Below, in pieces: positions 26,692-35,510 of a stretch of 64,000 bases of DNA (position 1 is the stretch's first letter; the number at the start of each line of letters is the position of its first letter). Location: positions 62,001 to 126,000 of the forward strand of contig JAITWK010000038.1 in NCBI GenBank assembly GCA_031285295.1, in the 5' to 3' direction. The translations under genes and the position numbers were made by a program. The DNA is from Deltaproteobacteria bacterium. GTDB lineage: Bacteria > Desulfobacterota > Desulfovibrionia > Desulfovibrionales > Desulfovibrionaceae. The notes beneath the pieces are model-generated. The model searched no databases. It worked only from the letters and a program-made list of their open reading frames with translations, and was not told where the DNA came from.

Positions 26692-28281
26692 ATGATTAAA
26701 AGCAATCGTTTGTGTACGGAAGAAGGCTTCAAGTACATCAACAGGCGTTACGCCACCGCGCTGCTTATCACGGCGTCTTTGTTGCTGGTCAGTCAAATCA
26801 TCATTCAGCTTACCATCATCAACATGAAGAGCGATGCCAGAGTAGTAAATATCTCCGGGCGTCAGCGTATGCTCAGTCAAAAAATCACCAAATGTTCCTT
26901 CGGGCTTTTATTATCCGATACTGCGGAGCAGAGCGTGGATTTTGCCACCGAGTTGAATGCCGCACGAAACTTGTGGAAAGAGTCGCACGAAGCGTTACGA
27001 TATGGCAGTGAGGCCATGCGCCTGCCTGGCGACAACAGCCAGGCGGTAGAAGCTTTGTACGAGAAAATGGAGCCGCACTACCAGGCCATTTTGCAGGCAG
27101 TTTCGGCAATTCTTAACCTTACGGGACAAGCGGGGCCAAGGGAGCCAGCGAACAAGGACGGGCAAAGCCCTGGCGGCCAGACGGACGCCGAGCTGGAAAC
27201 CCTGCGCTGGAACGCCTTGACTATTCGCGCCAATGAGACTGAATTTCTCGGTTACATGGATAGAATCGTTTTTCAATATGATGCTGAATCCAATACCAAG
27301 CTTCTGCATTTGCAGATTCTTGAATTCTCGATTTTGTTGATTGCTCTGTGCGTACTGGTACTTGAATGGCGCGTGGTATTCAAACCGGCCCAAAAGGAAA
27401 TCGAAATCGGTTTCGATATCATGAAAAAAAATGAGGACTACCTCAACCAGCTTTTTGAAACCACGCCCGCCATGACCATCCTGTTTGATGCCACAACCCT
27501 GAAAGCTGTAAAATACAACGCCATGGCCGTGCAGCTCATACGCGCCTGGCTGGGGGTGGAGCTTTCGGACGAAACAGCCTTTGCCGCAGTTCTGCCCGGC
27601 CCTGCGGAAGACCCCGCCCTGAGCGAGCGCCTGCTGGCTAAACTTAAGGCGGAAAAAGAACTTTCCAATCTGGAGGTTTGCATTACCGAGGAGCAGGTGG
27701 TGCTCTTATCGGCAAAAACGCTGAACACCGGCGACAAAACGCTTTATCTCATAGGTCTGTCCGATATCACCACGCTCAAGCAAATGGCTACCTTCGACAG
27801 TATGACCGCCATGCTCAATCGGCGTACCGGCCTGGAACTGCTTGAATACCTGTGCGAGGAAAGCGCCCGGAACCAAACTGGACTGACCATCTGTTTCATT
27901 GACATCGACCGTTTGAAATTCGTCAACGATACGCACGGCCACCAGGAAGGCGACCACTACATCAAAACCGTGGCCAAGACCATCACCAGCCGCGCTGGTG
28001 AGACCTACAAAGGCATACGTTACGGCGGGGATGAGCTGATTCTGGTTACGGAAAGCGCCAGTCTGGATCGCTTTAGAGCCCTTATGCGGCAGGTTAATGA
28101 CGATCTGTACGTAACCGGGCATATGAGCTTCAAATCATATACCATGAGCGTGAGCTACGGCATTGTAAGCTACAATCCAGCGGTCCACCGCACGATCAGC
28201 GACTTAATTGAAGAAGCGGATCTGAGCATGTATGAACACAAAAAAAGCAAACGGGCGCAGCGTGTTGACGGGGAAAAGTGA
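26692..28281 (+). CDS. Membrane diguanylate cyclase with PilJ-type sensor domain
   Basis: About 529 residues. A membrane helix (YATALLITASLLLVSQIIIQL) is followed by a PilJ/NarX-type sensor region with the hallmark VNISGRQRMLSQKITK. A second helix is at about 210-230 (ILLIALCVLVLEW). A PAS-like section precedes a GGDEF domain (FDSMTAMLNRRTGLELLE, RYGGDELILV). The active motif is GGDEL, a common active variant, so c-di-GMP synthesis is likely. The frame is open up to an ATG at 26587. The start at 26692 is chosen because it sits just before the expected cytoplasmic leader, though its ribosome binding site is weak. Confidence 0.85.
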   Translation: MIKSNRLCTEEGFKYINRRYATALLITASLLLVSQIIIQLTIINMKSDARVVNISGRQRMLSQKITKCSFGLLLSDTAEQSVDFATELNAARNLWKESHEALRYGSEAMRLPGDNSQAVEALYEKMEPHYQAILQAVSAILNLTGQAGPREPANKDGQSPGGQTDAELETLRWNALTIRANETEFLGYMDRIVFQYDAESNTKLLHLQILEFSILLIALCVLVLEWRVVFKPAQKEIEIGFDIMKKNEDYLNQLFETTPAMTILFDATTLKAVKYNAMAVQLIRAWLGVELSDETAFAAVLPGPAEDPALSERLLAKLKAEKELSNLEVCITEEQVVLLSAKTLNTGDKTLYLIGLSDITTLKQMATFDSMTAMLNRRTGLELLEYLCEESARNQTGLTICFIDIDRLKFVNDTHGHQEGDHYIKTVAKTITSRAGETYKGIRYGGDELILVTESASLDRFRALMRQVNDDLYVTGHMSFKSYTMSVSYGIVSYNPAVHRTISDLIEEADLSMYEHKKSKRAQRVDGEK

Positions 28282-28299
28282 AGACGTTAAAGATTAGTT

Positions 28300-28893
28300 A
28301 TGGAAACCTCACTGCAAAATGACTTTTTTCGCCGTTTGCCGAAACAGGCTTCCGGCTTGCAACGTAATGCCCTTTTTCTGGCCCTGCTTTCCAGCGAAAT
28401 GGAAGCCAGAGGATATCAACGTCCGGTGGCCGTAGGCGGTTTTGCTGTTGAGGCCTATACGCTTGGCCGGTTTATGAGCATGGATATTGACCTGGTTGGT
28501 AACCGGGATGGCATTATCGTAATTTTGCGTGAGCTTGGTTTCGATTCTCACGATGGCCGCAACTGGATATCCGCCCAGTTCGACGTGCATATTGATATTC
28601 AGGGAGGCTCCATTAATATTCCTGGAGGCAATGAGCGTGTCAGCCTTGTGGAAGCGGCGGATGGATGCGCTGTTACGATGGTCAGCCTTACTGATATAGT
28701 GGCTGATCGCATTTCCGCCTATGCCTCCGGGCACAAGGATTCCGGCATTCAGGCGCGGGCTATTTTGGCGGCCTGGAGTGATCATATTGACCTTGGCGTG
28801 CTGCGCGATGTTTGCAGACAGGAAAAAGCCGCGTCCGAGTGCGAAGAAATCATCAGCCTGGCTTTGGCCGACCAGTGTGGAGAAACGCTATGA
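28300..28893 (+). CDS. Nucleotidyltransferase-fold protein (AbiEii/DUF6036-like)
   Basis: 197 residues. The segment VGGFAVEAYTLGRFMSMDIDLVG contains the GG...DxD signature of the DNA polymerase beta-type nucleotidyltransferase fold, as in AbiEii and related toxin-like enzymes. The C-terminal half is helical (LTDIVADRISAYASG). It starts 18 bp after the diguanylate cyclase gene and overlaps the next tiny gene by four bases (ATGA), so those two are translationally coupled. It may be a toxin-antitoxin or defence component. I cannot name a substrate. Confidence 0.75.
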   Translation: METSLQNDFFRRLPKQASGLQRNALFLALLSSEMEARGYQRPVAVGGFAVEAYTLGRFMSMDIDLVGNRDGIIVILRELGFDSHDGRNWISAQFDVHIDIQGGSINIPGGNERVSLVEAADGCAVTMVSLTDIVADRISAYASGHKDSGIQARAILAAWSDHIDLGVLRDVCRQEKAASECEEIISLALADQCGETL

Positions 28894-29087
28894 TCACCCA
28901 ACAAATGATCGAAGAGCGCTCTCGCGTCTATAATCGGGAGATCCGCCGTCTGGGGTTCCAAAAAAGCCACAGTCCGCGCAGTCCGGAAAAAGAATTTGCC
29001 CTGGTGCAATCAGCCGTTGCCTTTTTGCGCACATTCTATTGGAAAAAAGATTCAGACGGCGTTTTGCGGGTTAAAGAGCGGGGGTAG
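28890..29087 (+). CDS. Small protein translationally coupled to the nucleotidyltransferase
   Basis: 65 residues beginning MITQQMIEERSRVYNRE, highly charged, predicted helical, with no signal peptide. Its ATG overlaps the TGA of the preceding gene. I do not recognise a family. Size, charge and coupling would fit an antitoxin or partner subunit; this is inference only. Confidence 0.6.
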   Translation: MITQQMIEERSRVYNREIRRLGFQKSHSPRSPEKEFALVQSAVAFLRTFYWKKDSDGVLRVKERG

Positions 29088-29115
29088 TTGTATGCTTTGA
29101 TCCCGCCTTTATATC

Positions 29116-30261
29116 TTACTCGCCAAAAATCCTCACTGCCCGCAGCATTTGCTTGCTGACCGCCACTCCAAAAGGACAACGCGCTTCACAGGATTCGCAC
29201 TGGATACAGTCCGATCCATGTTTTTCCAGGGCGGCGTAATGTTGCCGGATGCTGCCCGGTACGTTGTTTTCGTCCAGCACGGCAATATCCAGATATTTGT
29301 TGACCGTGGCGATATTGATATTGGCCGGGCAAGGCAGGCAGTGGTTGCAATAAACGCAACTGCCGGTGAAATCCCTTTTTACGCCACTGATGATGGAGGC
29401 ATAGTCTTTTTCCGCGTCAGTGCAGTCAAGATAACGCGTTGCTTCCAGCACCTGCGCCTTGCTTTGGCAACCGATAAGCGTGCTTACCACCGCCGGGCGG
29501 GTAAGCGCGTAATGAATGCACTGCGCCGGGGTAAGCGGTTCGGCAAACGGCGTATGATCCGCCGAAAGCAGCTTGCCCGCCCCAAGGGTTTTCATTACGG
29601 AAATGCCTACGCCCCGGCTTTCGCACAGGCGGTATAGCTCGGCTCTGGCCGGATCAAGCGCCTGGACCATCTCCGTATAGCCCTCGCCCAGCATGGCCAT
29701 GATGTCCGTGGTTCCGGCCATCAGATCAAAAGCCGGATTAATGCTGAACATGAGCAAATCAATAAGCCCGCTATCCACCATGCGCCTGGCCGTGGCCGGG
29801 TTATGCGCACTTGCCCCCAAAGCCTTCACAACACCCTGGCGTTTCAGTTCCAGGGCATAATCAACCACGCCGTTTTCAAACAAGGCGTCAATATCGGCAT
29901 CGGAATCAAGAAAAAACAGCATGCCGAAGTCGATATAATCGGTATCCAGGCACTCAAGCAGCTTGTCAAAGTAGCGTTTACACACATCAAGATCGCGGCT
30001 CATGTCGTATTGCTCACGCAAATCCACTGAGCCGATATGCCCCTGAATCAGCATCTTTTTCCGGTTGCCAGCCAGGGCTTTGCCGATGTTGCGGCGCACC
30101 GCCTCGCCCGGCATGAACAAATCCATCATATTGATGCCCTGTTCCAAGGCCGCGTGAATAACTTCTTCCACCAGCTCATAGGGCTTGTTGTCCAGATGCT
30201 CCGTGCCCAGGCCGATAACGCTGGCCGACAGGCCGGTTTTTCCTATGGGGCGATATTGCAT
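29116..30261 (-). CDS. Aldo/keto reductase with C-terminal 4Fe-4S domain
   Basis: 381 residues. An AKR barrel begins MQYRPIGKTGLSASVIGLG and contains DLDVCKRYFDKLLECLDTDYIDFGMLFFLD and VVKALGASAHNPATARR. The C-terminal ~90 residues hold two Cys clusters, CVYCNHCLPCP and CIQCESCEARCP, the pattern for two 4Fe-4S centres. This arrangement is common in anaerobes. The physiological substrate is unknown. The chosen ATG has CAGGAGA five bases upstream; a longer reading to 30363 has no site. Confidence 0.92.
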   Translation of the reverse strand: MQYRPIGKTGLSASVIGLGTEHLDNKPYELVEEVIHAALEQGINMMDLFMPGEAVRRNIGKALAGNRKKMLIQGHIGSVDLREQYDMSRDLDVCKRYFDKLLECLDTDYIDFGMLFFLDSDADIDALFENGVVDYALELKRQGVVKALGASAHNPATARRMVDSGLIDLLMFSINPAFDLMAGTTDIMAMLGEGYTEMVQALDPARAELYRLCESRGVGISVMKTLGAGKLLSADHTPFAEPLTPAQCIHYALTRPAVVSTLIGCQSKAQVLEATRYLDCTDAEKDYASIISGVKRDFTGSCVYCNHCLPCPANINIATVNKYLDIAVLDENNVPGSIRQHYAALEKHGSDCIQCESCEARCPFGVAVSKQMLRAVRIFGE

Positions 30262-30370
30262 AATTTTCTCCTGCTGCGTTAAATTGGTCTGCGTGCCTGA
30301 GCGAATTGCACATACATCTGATAGCACAATCACCTGGGCCGGGGTCAAGCCTTTAGCTTCCATATAACAT

Positions 30371-30396
30371 AGGACTCCGCATTGCTGCGGAGTCCT
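30371..30396 (-). terminator. Hairpin downstream of the YcaC-like hydrolase gene
   Basis: Perfect 11-bp arms AGGACTCCGCA and TGCGGAGTCCT around a TTGC loop, 38 bp beyond the stop of the minus-strand gene at 30434. There is no pronounced T tract. Confidence 0.6.
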
Positions 30397-30433
30397 GACA
30401 GAGTGTTGCCAATGCAGTATTTGCAGAGCCGAA

Positions 30434-31147
30434 TTACTTTTTGTAATTCATGATGGTGGCGTTCTGGCTGGTGATCAGGTTTTTGTAGTCCGGCGCATAT
30501 TTGGCCAGGAGCGCGGCCAGGCCTTCCATGTTGTTGCGCCAGTCGCGCATCAGTTCGCAGGTTACGCTGAACCAGTTAAGCAGCTGTACGCCGTTTTGCG
30601 ACATGCGAATCCAGGAGGCGTCGCGCACGGCTTCGTTGAACGTGCCGGAAGCGTCGGTAACCACGAATACTTCATATCCGGCTTCCACGGCCGACAAAGC
30701 CACATGGGCCACGCAAACGTCCGTAACTATGCCGGCAACGATAAGCTGTTTGCGCCCGGTTTTTTTGACGGCATCAACAAAGTCTTTGTTATCCCAGGCA
30801 TTGATTTGCCCGGGACGGTGAATGATCGGCGTATTGGGAAACATTTGCACGATTTCGGGAAGCAGCGGCCCGTTCGGCCCTTTTTCCAGGCTGGTGGAAA
30901 GCACCACGGGAAGATCAAAGAATTTGCCGATCTCCGCCAGAGCGAGCACGTTGTTTTTGAATTCTGCCGGTTTTATATCCTGAACCAGAGAGAAAAGGCC
31001 GGTCTGGTGGTCAACCAGCACAAGCGCCGCTTTGCTTTTATCCAGGCGGACATATTTTTCGCCGGCAAAAGCCGATGAAGCCAAAAGTAACATTGTAAAA
31101 CACGTAACAACACTGACAATCATAAGCTGCTTTTTGAGCTTTAGCAT
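30434..31147 (-). CDS. Exported isochorismatase-like cysteine hydrolase (YcaC family)
   Basis: 237 residues. A classic signal peptide (LKKQLMIVSVVTCFTMLLLASSAFA) puts it in the periplasm. The domain carries LVLVDHQTGLF (catalytic Asp), GPNGPLLPEI, RPGQINAWDN and AGIVTDVCVAHVAL (catalytic Cys), as in YcaC-type hydrolases of the isochorismatase superfamily. Its ending DWRNNMEGLAALLAKYAPDY is also typical. Most relatives are cytoplasmic, so the export signal is notable. The substrate is unknown. AAGGAGT precedes the ATG. Confidence 0.9.
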   Translation of the reverse strand: MLKLKKQLMIVSVVTCFTMLLLASSAFAGEKYVRLDKSKAALVLVDHQTGLFSLVQDIKPAEFKNNVLALAEIGKFFDLPVVLSTSLEKGPNGPLLPEIVQMFPNTPIIHRPGQINAWDNKDFVDAVKKTGRKQLIVAGIVTDVCVAHVALSAVEAGYEVFVVTDASGTFNEAVRDASWIRMSQNGVQLLNWFSVTCELMRDWRNNMEGLAALLAKYAPDYKNLITSQNATIMNYKK

Positions 31148-31565
31148 TTGGACTCCTTGTTAAGAATACTATTTGGCGGTTTTTAAAGAAAATGGACACC
31201 CTAGCCACTACGCAAAATAACCCGTTTTGTTTTTGCGCATTTAATATAGATTAAATAAATACTTATTGATTTCATTTGAATTATTAAAAAACATTCTAAC
31301 GGCTCAATAGCTATTTTCTTGTTTTGGGTATCCAGGCGAGTCCATAATTACGGTATAAGCTGTAGGCTTGGCCCTGTTGGGCATTTTTTTATAGACGAGA
31401 TAATATTTTTTCATACTCCTTTAATATTGCCTTAACAGTTCCGTTTTAGAAGGGAATCATCAGCATGGGAGCAAGCAGGCGCTAATATCATTGGAGCTTG
31501 CTTCCGCACACCAATAACACGCGTTTTCTGCTATTTGTTTTCATTCAAGTCATATGGAGGTCGGT
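31148..31565. other. 418-bp AT-rich intergenic region with a stand-alone terminator
   Basis: No gene can be supported. A plus-strand hairpin GCCC-TGTT-GGGC followed by A and seven T lies at 31370-31389, with no plus-strand gene upstream of it. A possible promoter (TTGTTT at 31319-31324, CATAAT at 31343-31348, 18-base spacing) precedes it. This would give only a very short transcript. Confidence 0.4.
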
Positions 31566-31814
31566 ATGCGTGCAAAGCGATTTATCTGCTCCACCCTCAT
31601 TTTCTGCCTGCTCCTTTCAGGCTGCGCTTCCAGAAATGCCAGTTTTCCTGCATCGACAGAAATCGAAACAAATGAATCGGATGGTAATTCCGCGCTCAAC
31701 AGCTTTCTTAAGATCGCTCTGATGTTTGGAGTATCACTGACTCTCGCCGCACTCATAGGTGGCAGCGGTGATACTGACAAACATGGGAGGCATAGGGGAG
31801 GCCATCACCGGTAG
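31566..31814 (+). CDS. Small lipoprotein
   Basis: 82 residues with a signal sequence ending in the lipobox LLLSGC. The mature part has an acidic stretch, a hydrophobic segment (FLKIALMFGVSLTLAALIGG) and a His/Arg-rich tail. GGAGG lies six bases before the ATG. I do not recognise the family. It is followed by another lipoprotein gene 60 bp downstream. Confidence 0.75.
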   Translation: MRAKRFICSTLIFCLLLSGCASRNASFPASTEIETNESDGNSALNSFLKIALMFGVSLTLAALIGGSGDTDKHGRHRGGHHR

Positions 31815-31874
31815 AAAAAACAAAACCGCAGAGTTTTTAAATCTAATAAAATTCGAAAAAAAATGGAGGGGAGT

Positions 31875-32435
31875 ATGTTTAGATTAGTGCCGTTGCTCAT
31901 AATGATATTGGTTTTATGCTCGTGCGCACAAAAAAATACGTCTCCCCGCCTCACAGGCAGCGAACTAGAAGCATGGTCTGCAAAATATATAGCCAAGATG
32001 GTGGCTGAAGACGAAGAAAGAGCGGCCAGGTTAGCGACTGAGGAAGCGGAAAAGAAAAGGGTGAAAGACTGGCCTATGGATTTTGCCTCTCTGATTGGAA
32101 AGCCTACAAAACTTTTGATCAACAAATGGGGAACGCCTCATGCGATTGAGACTGACCAATCAGGGGCACATACTTATAGTTGGTTCGAAGTAGATGTCAT
32201 GGGAATTTATTCTCCCTCCGTGCCATCTTCCAAGCAGAGCATTTATGATAAAAATGGCTATCACGCCGGATATTATACAGTACCGGAACAGCCATCAGTA
32301 AAAACCGGGGAAGTCAGCAGTCTTAGCTGCGAAATCATAATCACCGACAATGTGAAAGGAATTATCACCAAAACCCGCTATAGCGGTCAATATTGTCCGA
32401 CAGACTTCCCACTGCCGGATTCCGCGTGGCCTTAA
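31875..32435 (+). CDS. Lipoprotein of unknown function
   Basis: 186 residues. Signal sequence MFRLVPLLIMILVLCSC with a lipobox Cys, then an acidic helical segment (EEERAARLATEEAEKKRV) and a globular part containing LIGKPTKLLINKWGTPHAIET, which recalls the SmpA/BamE-like outer-membrane lipoprotein fold. GGAGG stands before the ATG. It probably shares a transcript with the preceding small lipoprotein. The function is not assignable. Confidence 0.78.
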   Translation: MFRLVPLLIMILVLCSCAQKNTSPRLTGSELEAWSAKYIAKMVAEDEERAARLATEEAEKKRVKDWPMDFASLIGKPTKLLINKWGTPHAIETDQSGAHTYSWFEVDVMGIYSPSVPSSKQSIYDKNGYHAGYYTVPEQPSVKTGEVSSLSCEIIITDNVKGIITKTRYSGQYCPTDFPLPDSAWP

Positions 32436-32439
32436 CCGT

Positions 32440-32661
32440 TTAGCGCACGATCTGTGCGTCAAGGCGGTTAAGCATGGCCAAAGCAGACGGAATGTTTGCT
32501 TCCGCCGCCATAGCCTTGAAGCGTGTTTCCGTATCGTAGGCTGCAAGGGCTTGAACGCTTATTTCAGTGATAAGTTTATTGACACTCACTCCACGCAATT
32601 CAGCAGTGTTCTTCAGTCGATTTGCCAAGTCGTCCGGTAATCTGAGGGTCAGAGTACTCAT
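32440..32661 (-). CDS. RHH-type antitoxin paired with a PIN toxin
   Basis: 73 residues. The N-terminal MSTLTLRLPDDLANRLKNTAELRGVSVNKLITEISVQAL pattern is a ribbon-helix-helix DNA-binding domain. Its ATG overlaps the stop of the PIN gene by four bases, with GAAGGAG upstream. The order is toxin first, antitoxin second, which is the reverse of most PIN systems. Confidence 0.85.
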   Translation of the reverse strand: MSTLTLRLPDDLANRLKNTAELRGVSVNKLITEISVQALAAYDTETRFKAMAAEANIPSALAMLNRLDAQIVR

Positions 32662-33086
32662 AGCAACTCCTTCAGGCAGGCTTCGGGCGTCAAAATACGC
32701 AGTTGTGGCCATAGAAGCTGCCCTCTTTCCAGGTCTTTGACGTTATATGTAACAATGGCTTTGGCATTGCCAGCCACAGCCAGTTCTATCAAGTGGTTGT
32801 CACCCTCGTCAGGCAGATTGGGACGCCAGCCGTAATAAATTGAAGTCCACCGACCCACGGCTGCAAGGGATTTCAAAACCTCAACCCGTTCTGTGTGAGT
32901 GGTGCTGTCCGTCCAGACCGAGCGGCCAAGCAAATCTTCATACTCCAACCATAAGGCGTTGCCAAAAATTGGTGTACATTTACCTGTCAAAGCCGCCCGC
33001 AACATAGCACGAGAGGCTCCGCCGGAAGCATCTTTCGCCCGCAGAGCAGAAACGAAAACGTTGGTATCGATAACTATGGGGAACAT
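32658..33086 (-). CDS. PIN-domain toxin
   Basis: 142 residues of the COG1569-type PIN family. MFPIVIDTNVFVSAL carries the first catalytic Asp, WLEYEDLL the conserved Glu, and LPDEGDNHLIELAVAGNAKAIVTYNVKDL the later acidic residues. PIN toxins cleave RNA. The ATG has no clear ribosome binding site, and the frame is open further upstream without homology. It is coupled to the downstream RHH gene. Confidence 0.85.
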   Translation of the reverse strand: MFPIVIDTNVFVSALRAKDASGGASRAMLRAALTGKCTPIFGNALWLEYEDLLGRSVWTDSTTHTERVEVLKSLAAVGRWTSIYYGWRPNLPDEGDNHLIELAVAGNAKAIVTYNVKDLERGQLLWPQLRILTPEACLKELL

Positions 33087-33117
33087 TGTGACAGCGTATA
33101 TGCCATCACTATTTATG

Positions 33118-33303
33118 TCAATCTTGCTTCTGCTCGGCGGGGGCCTTTTCCTGGGCATAGCCATCGTGATACCCCTGCCCAAGATCATTGATGCCATTTT
33201 CGATTTTTGCCTGGGCAGTGCCTGCGGTCCTGCCCATTTCACTGCACGCGCCAAGCGCCAGAAGCAGCGCGAATGGCAGGCAAAGCATAAGATATCTCTT
33301 CAT
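33118..33303 (-). CDS. Small entericidin-like lipoprotein, copy 1
   Basis: 61 residues. MKRYLMLCLPFALLLALGAC is a lipoprotein signal, followed by a short Ala/Gly/Glu-rich mature part (INDLGQGYHDGY). AAGGAT lies ahead of the ATG. A paralogue with the same layout and a similar A-rich leader is at 43910-44119. Confidence 0.72.
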   Translation of the reverse strand: MKRYLMLCLPFALLLALGACSEMGRTAGTAQAKIENGINDLGQGYHDGYAQEKAPAEQKQD

Positions 33304-33356
33304 GATTTTATCCTTACTTAAAAAATACAGAGAGTGTTTAAATTACCCCCGTTCCA

Positions 33357-34010
33357 TTACGGCTTCAGCGCCAGAACGGCCTCTTTGCCGCCCACCATCA
33401 TGAGCAGATCGCCTTTTTCCATGGGAATGCGCGGATCCGGCACAAAGCGAAAATCGCTCTGCCCCGCTTTTTTGATTGCAACTACCATAACCTGATGCTC
33501 GGTGGTCAGGCTGAGTTCGGTCAGGGTTTTTCCGGCCCAAGCGGAAACACTGGCCTGTTGCAGCAAAACCCCGCCGTCCACATCCACAAAATCGAGCATG
33601 CCGGGGTTGCTGAGGCGCATGGCGGTAAGTCTGGCTACATCCGCTTCCGGTTGAATCACCTGATGCACGCCAAGGCGGCGCAGCACTTCCATGTGCTGCC
33701 TGCTGATGGCTTTGGCCAGAATGTTGCGCACTTTAAGGTCATGCAGGTTCAGGGCGGCGATAATTGAAGTATCCATGGATGAACCCACGCTCAGAGCCAC
33801 GCAATCCATATCCTGAAAACGCAGTTGGTCGAGCAGGGTTTTATCGGTAGCATCGCCTTTATAGACCACGGAAAGAGCGTCCTGCGCGTTTTGCACAACA
33901 GTATCGTCGTTATCCAGCCCGATTACGCGATGCCCGTTCCGCATGAGCGATACACCAAGCTCCATGCCGAATTTTCCAAGGCCAATAATACCGATTTCCT
34001 GTTTTTTCAT
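33357..34010 (-). CDS. ktrA: Potassium-uptake regulator KtrA/TrkA
   Basis: 217 residues. An RCK_N Rossmann domain with the nucleotide loop IGIIGLGKFGMELG and acidic GLDND is followed by an RCK_C domain (TEHQVMVVAIKKAG). It forms a cytoplasmic ring that gates the KtrB channel in response to nucleotide. GAGG precedes the ATG. It follows ktrB's neighbour position on the same strand with a 59-bp gap. Confidence 0.94.
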   Translation of the reverse strand: MKKQEIGIIGLGKFGMELGVSLMRNGHRVIGLDNDDTVVQNAQDALSVVYKGDATDKTLLDQLRFQDMDCVALSVGSSMDTSIIAALNLHDLKVRNILAKAISRQHMEVLRRLGVHQVIQPEADVARLTAMRLSNPGMLDFVDVDGGVLLQQASVSAWAGKTLTELSLTTEHQVMVVAIKKAGQSDFRFVPDPRIPMEKGDLLMMVGGKEAVLALKP

Positions 34011-34069
34011 GCCAACCTCTAGGCTTTTTTAGCTGTAACGCGCCAGCTTTTTACAAATACGCAGCCAGA

Positions 34070-35428
34070 CTAACCGATGGAGAGGCTCCGCTCCGGCAGC
34101 CTGTAGCGCGGTTCGGTTTGCAGTTGCTGAATGGTGGTGATCAGCCAGATCGGGCCGAGCCGCCCCATATACATCAGGGCGCAATCAATGAGCTTTCCGG
34201 CGTCGGAAAGGTTGGGCGAAACCGTTGTGGTCAAGCCCACGGTGGCAAAGGCGGAAACCGCTTCAAAAAGGAGATCCAGCACCTGAAAAGGCGTTTTGCC
34301 GTGCGGGTTGGCACCGCCTTCGGTAAGGGCGAGCGCGAAGGTGGCCAGTCCAATGGCCAGAAAGGTGAAAATGAGCAGCAAAAAAGTTTTATTCAGGGTG
34401 GCCGTATCCACAGCCTTGCCGTCAACTACCACTTGCGAGCGCCCGCGCAGTTGCGCGGAAATGAAGGATAGCAGCACCCGGAAGCTGGTGGTTTTGATGC
34501 CGCCCGCGCAAGACCCCGGCGAACCGCCAATAAGCATGAGCAGAATCAGCACCAGCAGTGAAATATCCGTCAGGGAGCCGATCGTCACGGTGTTGAACCC
34601 GGCGGTACGCGCCGTTACGGACTGAAAGAACGAAGGCAGCACCAGTTCCGGCAGAGTGGAGGGATCGGAATCGTTGGCGAAATATTCAAAAAGCATCAAC
34701 AGGGCCGCGCCCGCCACAATCAGAAAAATTGTTGTGCGCCAGACCAGTTTGGTTTGCAGGCTCCAGGGCGCGGCCCGTTGCCTGCGCAGCCGGGTGGTGA
34801 TCTGGTACAGGCTTTCGTCCAGCACAGCAAAGCCAATGCCGCCAAGCACAATCATCGTCATGACCACCGTGGTTACCAGCGCGTTTTGCTGCCAGCTCAT
34901 CAGGTTGTCCGACCAAAGCGCGAATCCGGCGTTGCAAAAAGCGGAAACCGTAAGGAAAATGGCCGAGAAAGCCGAAATTCTTTCCGGCTCGAACAGGCAA
35001 AGTATGGCTGCGGCGCAAAGCTCCAGCGTGAGAATATAGATCAGCACCCGTTTAAGAAATTTGCCCAGGTTGAATGAGGGATCGTTAAGCAGGGCGTTGC
35101 CCACGGCCAGACGGTCGGTAAGCGAAATGCGATGGCTTACCAGATAAAGAATCAGGGTGGTGCAGGCGGTAATGCTGATGCCGCCCAGCTGAATCAGAAA
35201 GAGCATGACCACATGCCCGAAAGTGCTGAAGGTGGTGTAGATATCCACAGTGGAAAGCCCGGTTACGCATACCGAGGAAGTAGCAATAAAAAGAGCGTCG
35301 ATATAGGCCACGGGCTTGCCCGCCTGAGCCAGCGGGCTCCATAGCAGGAGCGAGCCGATAAAAATGGCGGCAGCAAAGCTGGCTACCGGCAAAACAAAGG
35401 GAAGAACAAAACGATTTTGTGCACGCAT
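34070..35428 (-). CDS. ktrB: Potassium channel-like transporter subunit KtrB/TrkH
   Basis: 452 residues with about eight membrane helices and four pore loops of the TrkH/KtrB type: TSSVCVTGLST, LTVSAFCNAGF, VTARTAGFNTV and EAVSAFATVGLTT. GGSPGSCAGGIKTTS is the intramembrane gate loop. It mediates potassium uptake together with the KtrA protein encoded downstream. The start codon lacks a strong ribosome binding site. Confidence 0.94.
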   Translation of the reverse strand: MRAQNRFVLPFVLPVASFAAAIFIGSLLLWSPLAQAGKPVAYIDALFIATSSVCVTGLSTVDIYTTFSTFGHVVMLFLIQLGGISITACTTLILYLVSHRISLTDRLAVGNALLNDPSFNLGKFLKRVLIYILTLELCAAAILCLFEPERISAFSAIFLTVSAFCNAGFALWSDNLMSWQQNALVTTVVMTMIVLGGIGFAVLDESLYQITTRLRRQRAAPWSLQTKLVWRTTIFLIVAGAALLMLFEYFANDSDPSTLPELVLPSFFQSVTARTAGFNTVTIGSLTDISLLVLILLMLIGGSPGSCAGGIKTTSFRVLLSFISAQLRGRSQVVVDGKAVDTATLNKTFLLLIFTFLAIGLATFALALTEGGANPHGKTPFQVLDLLFEAVSAFATVGLTTTVSPNLSDAGKLIDCALMYMGRLGPIWLITTIQQLQTEPRYRLPERSLSIG

Positions 35429-35510
35429 TACTGTACGTTACGCTTATTGGGTCGCTTTGACAATGCGGCTATTTTTTTAGCAAGGTTTGTTTTTTTAGGA
35501 GGATGCCACC

